DNA of 61,088 nucleotides from an uncultured Clostridia bacterium (GTDB lineage: Bacteria; Bacillota; Clostridia; Christensenellales; Borkfalkiaceae), in contig CAKQSI010000010.1 in assembly GCA_934272745.1 (NCBI GenBank), forward strand, positions 1-61,088, read 5' to 3'. The notes beneath the pieces are model-generated. The model did no database searches. It was not told the origin of the DNA and saw nothing but the letters and a program-made list of their open reading frames with translations. Of the stretch, positions 59,163-61,088 are shown piece by piece. Numbering within the stretch: position 1 is the first letter of the stretch; each line of letters opens with the position of its first letter. The position numbers and the translations under genes were made by a program.

Positions 59163-60905
59163 ATGGATTATACGGTTGCATACGAAAACTGGTTAAACAA
59201 TCCGCTGCTCGTTCCGGAAGGGGTAGAAGAACTCACTTCCATCAAGGACGATCCCAAGGCGATCGAGTACCGCTTCGGCGCGGAACTCGAATTCGGCACC
59301 GCCGGCATGCGCGGCATTCTGGGCTACGGACCTAATATGATGAACATTTACACCGTGCGCCGCGCGACGCAGGGGCTGGCGCAGTACCTGCTTTCTTTGG
59401 GCGATAAAGCCAAAATGCAGGGCGTGGTCATTTCCTACGACACGCGTAAAAATTCCGAACTTTTCGCGCGGGAGGCGGCGGGCGTTCTTGCCGCAAACGG
59501 CATTTTCGTACACCTGTTCGGCGACGTTCACCCCGTACCTATGCTTTCTTTCGCGGTGCGCGATCTGGGCGCCGCGGCGGGAATTATGATCACCGCCAGC
59601 CATAACCCGAAAGAATATAACGGGTATAAGGTATATGGTCCGGACGGCGCGCAGATGTCGCCGGAAGCGACCGAAAAAGTCGTTTCGTATATCGAAAAAA
59701 TCACCGATTATTTCTCGGTGCGTTCCGAACCCTTAAAAAGCGGTAAGGGGTATATTCATACCTATGTCAGAATCGTAGACGGCGGTGTGGATAAGCGCTA
59801 TTACCGTGCGCTGAAAAAATTGACCCTTTCCAAAAAAGCGGTCAAAAAAACCGGCAAAAAAATCAGCCTTGTCTATACCCCCGTACACGGCAGCGGCTAC
59901 GTTCCCGTCACGCATATGCTCAAAAAAATCGGCATTCACGCCACGCTTGTCGAAGAACAGGTCGCAAAAGATCCCGACTTTTCCACCGTGCAGGTGCCGA
60001 ATCCCGAACTCAAAGAAACCCTTTCCAAAGGCATCGCGCTGGCGGATAAAATCGGCGCGGACGTCGTGTTCGGCACCGATCCCGACTGCGACCGTCTGGG
60101 CGTCGCTATCCGCGACGACAAAAACGCGTTTTTGCAACTTTCCGGCAACCAGGTGGGCATTTTGCTGCTCGATTACGTTCTGCGCCGCCTGAAAGAAGAA
60201 AATAAACTGCCCGCGGACGGCTTCGTGGTGAAGAGTTTCGTTACCACCGGTATGGCAAAGGCGATCGCCGACGATTACGGCGTAAAACTGTACGAAACGC
60301 CGGTCGGCTTCAAATTCATCGGCGAAAAAATCAAAGAAAGCGAAGAAAAGGGCAAGGGGACCTTCCTGTTCGGCTTCGAGGAAAGTTGCGGCTACCTCCG
60401 CGGCACGCACAGCCGCGACAAAGACGCGGTCGTCGCCAGCATGCTGTTTGCGGAACTGGTCTGCTATTACACCTATATCGGCGTCAAAGTGTACGACCGG
60501 CTGATGGAAATTTACGCCAAGTACGGTTACGTTCTGGATTGCAACAAGAGTTACGCCTTCGACGGGCTGAACGCGATGGATCGCATGAATTCGGTCGTCG
60601 CAAAAATTCGCTCGGTCAGGGTGGAAAGTTTCGGAATCTATAAAGTAGTCGCCACGCGAGATTACGCCGCGGGCGTCCGCAAGCTGACTTCCGGCGGGGA
60701 AGAAGTGCTGGATATTCCCAAAAACAACGCCGTTTATTTTGAAATCGAAAACGGTAGTTTCGTCTGCATCCGCCCGTCGGGTACCGAACCCAAGTTGAAA
60801 GTGTACTATTCCATCCGCGCGCAAAAACGCGAACTTGCCGAAAAATCGCTTGCCGTGATCTCGGAAGCGTTCGGCGCTTTGCTCGAAAAAGTACAAAATT
60901 CTTGA
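59163..60905 (+). CDS. pgcA: Phosphoglucomutase/phosphomannomutase
   Basis: 580 residues, alpha-D-phosphohexomutase of the PgcA type. GTAGMRGILGYGPNMMN, catalytic Ser146 in TASHNPKEYNG, metal loop GTDPDCDRLG, sugar loop EESCGYLRG and phosphate loop RPSGTEPKLKVYY. Converts glucose 6-P and 1-P for glycolipid and wall precursor synthesis. CAGGAGAA before the ATG. Confidence 0.96.
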   Translation: MDYTVAYENWLNNPLLVPEGVEELTSIKDDPKAIEYRFGAELEFGTAGMRGILGYGPNMMNIYTVRRATQGLAQYLLSLGDKAKMQGVVISYDTRKNSELFAREAAGVLAANGIFVHLFGDVHPVPMLSFAVRDLGAAAGIMITASHNPKEYNGYKVYGPDGAQMSPEATEKVVSYIEKITDYFSVRSEPLKSGKGYIHTYVRIVDGGVDKRYYRALKKLTLSKKAVKKTGKKISLVYTPVHGSGYVPVTHMLKKIGIHATLVEEQVAKDPDFSTVQVPNPELKETLSKGIALADKIGADVVFGTDPDCDRLGVAIRDDKNAFLQLSGNQVGILLLDYVLRRLKEENKLPADGFVVKSFVTTGMAKAIADDYGVKLYETPVGFKFIGEKIKESEEKGKGTFLFGFEESCGYLRGTHSRDKDAVVASMLFAELVCYYTYIGVKVYDRLMEIYAKYGYVLDCNKSYAFDGLNAMDRMNSVVAKIRSVRVESFGIYKVVATRDYAAGVRKLTSGGEEVLDIPKNNAVYFEIENGSFVCIRPSGTEPKLKVYYSIRAQKRELAEKSLAVISEAFGALLEKVQNS

Positions 60906-60933
60906 TTTTTCCGGAAATTCTGCAAAAAAACAG

Positions 60934-60963
60934 TTGACAGATACAAGAAGAATGTGGTATGAT
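60934..60963 (+). promoter_or_regulatory. Promoter at the right edge, for a gene beyond the window
   Basis: TTGACA (60934-60939), 18-base spacer, TATGAT (60958-60963). Confidence 0.75.
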
Positions 60964-60968
60964 ACAAT

Positions 60969-61017
60969 GGCTGTCGGAAACGGCAGCCATTTTTCCCGAC
61001 TTTCGTCGGGCGCGGTA
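60969..61017 (+). other. Two hairpins at the start of the edge transcript
   Basis: GGCTGTCG/CGGCAGCC (60969-60976, 60981-60988) with loop GAAA, then ATTTTT, and a second CCCGAC/GTCGGG hairpin. The first starts at about +1, so it is either a 5' stabiliser or an immediate attenuator. Confidence 0.5.
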
Positions 61018-61088
61018 GATTGACAACTGCATAGAAAACGAAAACAAAGTACAGAAAGGCAAAGAGAGATTAGAGAATTTAGAAATAA

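Overview
The window looks like chromosome from a Gram-positive, low-oxygen-adapted member of the Clostridia (Bacillota). It is a fairly GC-rich, gene-dense housekeeping region, coded almost wholly on the + strand. The pointers to Clostridia are the gene orders prs-pth-mfd-prsA-like, rpsB-tsf-pyrH-frr-uppS-cdsA-dxr-rseP, pcrA-ligA, yicC-gmk-rpoZ-priA-def-fmt-rsmB-rlmN-rpe-thiN-spoVM, an NfnAB-type electron-bifurcating pair, an Rrf2/IscS/IscU cluster, and a very short sporulation gene (spoVM-like) that implies endospore ancestry. I cannot name a genus. An uncultured gut Clostridia lineage (for example Christensenellales-like) is only a guess.

Layout. 1-3.4 kb: a CPBP membrane protease cut by the window edge, rlmH, an M14 carboxypeptidase and tadA. 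3.5-10.8 kb: prs, pth, mfd and a PrsA-like lipoprotein. 10.9-14.8 kb: a MATE exporter, then birA and bioY (biotin sensing and uptake). 14.9-17.8 kb: an IscR-like regulator with a strikingly symmetrical promoter region, iscS, iscU and a small membrane protein. 18.2-19.1 kb: ruvX fused in frame to a DUF1292 domain. 19.5-28 kb: translation and envelope genes from rpsB to rseP. 28.1-28.4 kb: tRNA-Val and tRNA-Ala followed by an AT-rich, gene-poor scar. 28.9-31.5 kb: a TetR regulator with a perfect palindrome at its promoter, a DUF998 membrane protein and a GNAT acetyltransferase. 31.6-32.5 kb: repeat-filled DNA with a MITE-like element. 32.5-33.6 kb: yggS-sepF, the only minus-strand operon. 33.8-39.7 kb: lon, engB, nfnA, nfnB. 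40.1-47.6 kb: a Upf1-type helicase, pcrA, ligA. 48.2-60.9 kb: yicC to pgcA.

Functional themes are translation (tadA, pth, rpsB, tsf, frr, def, fmt, rsmB, rlmN, rlmH), DNA repair (mfd, ruvX, pcrA, ligA, priA), protein quality control (lon, rseP, prsA-like), envelope lipid synthesis (uppS, cdsA, dxr) and cofactors (birA, bioY, isc genes, thiN).

No clearly new defence or biosynthetic system is present. What stands out is: (i) low-complexity or repeat-derived inserts in otherwise standard housekeeping proteins (CPBP protease, BirA, Lon, NfnB, PcrA, Fmt, Rpe); (ii) intergenic gaps filled with degenerate short tandem repeats, palindromes and a TA-flanked inverted-repeat element with relics elsewhere; (iii) the RuvX-DUF1292 fusion that keeps an internal ribosome-binding site; (iv) several near-perfect promoters embedded in inverted repeats. 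Coordinates of promoters and hairpins were read by eye; no folding or database search was run.
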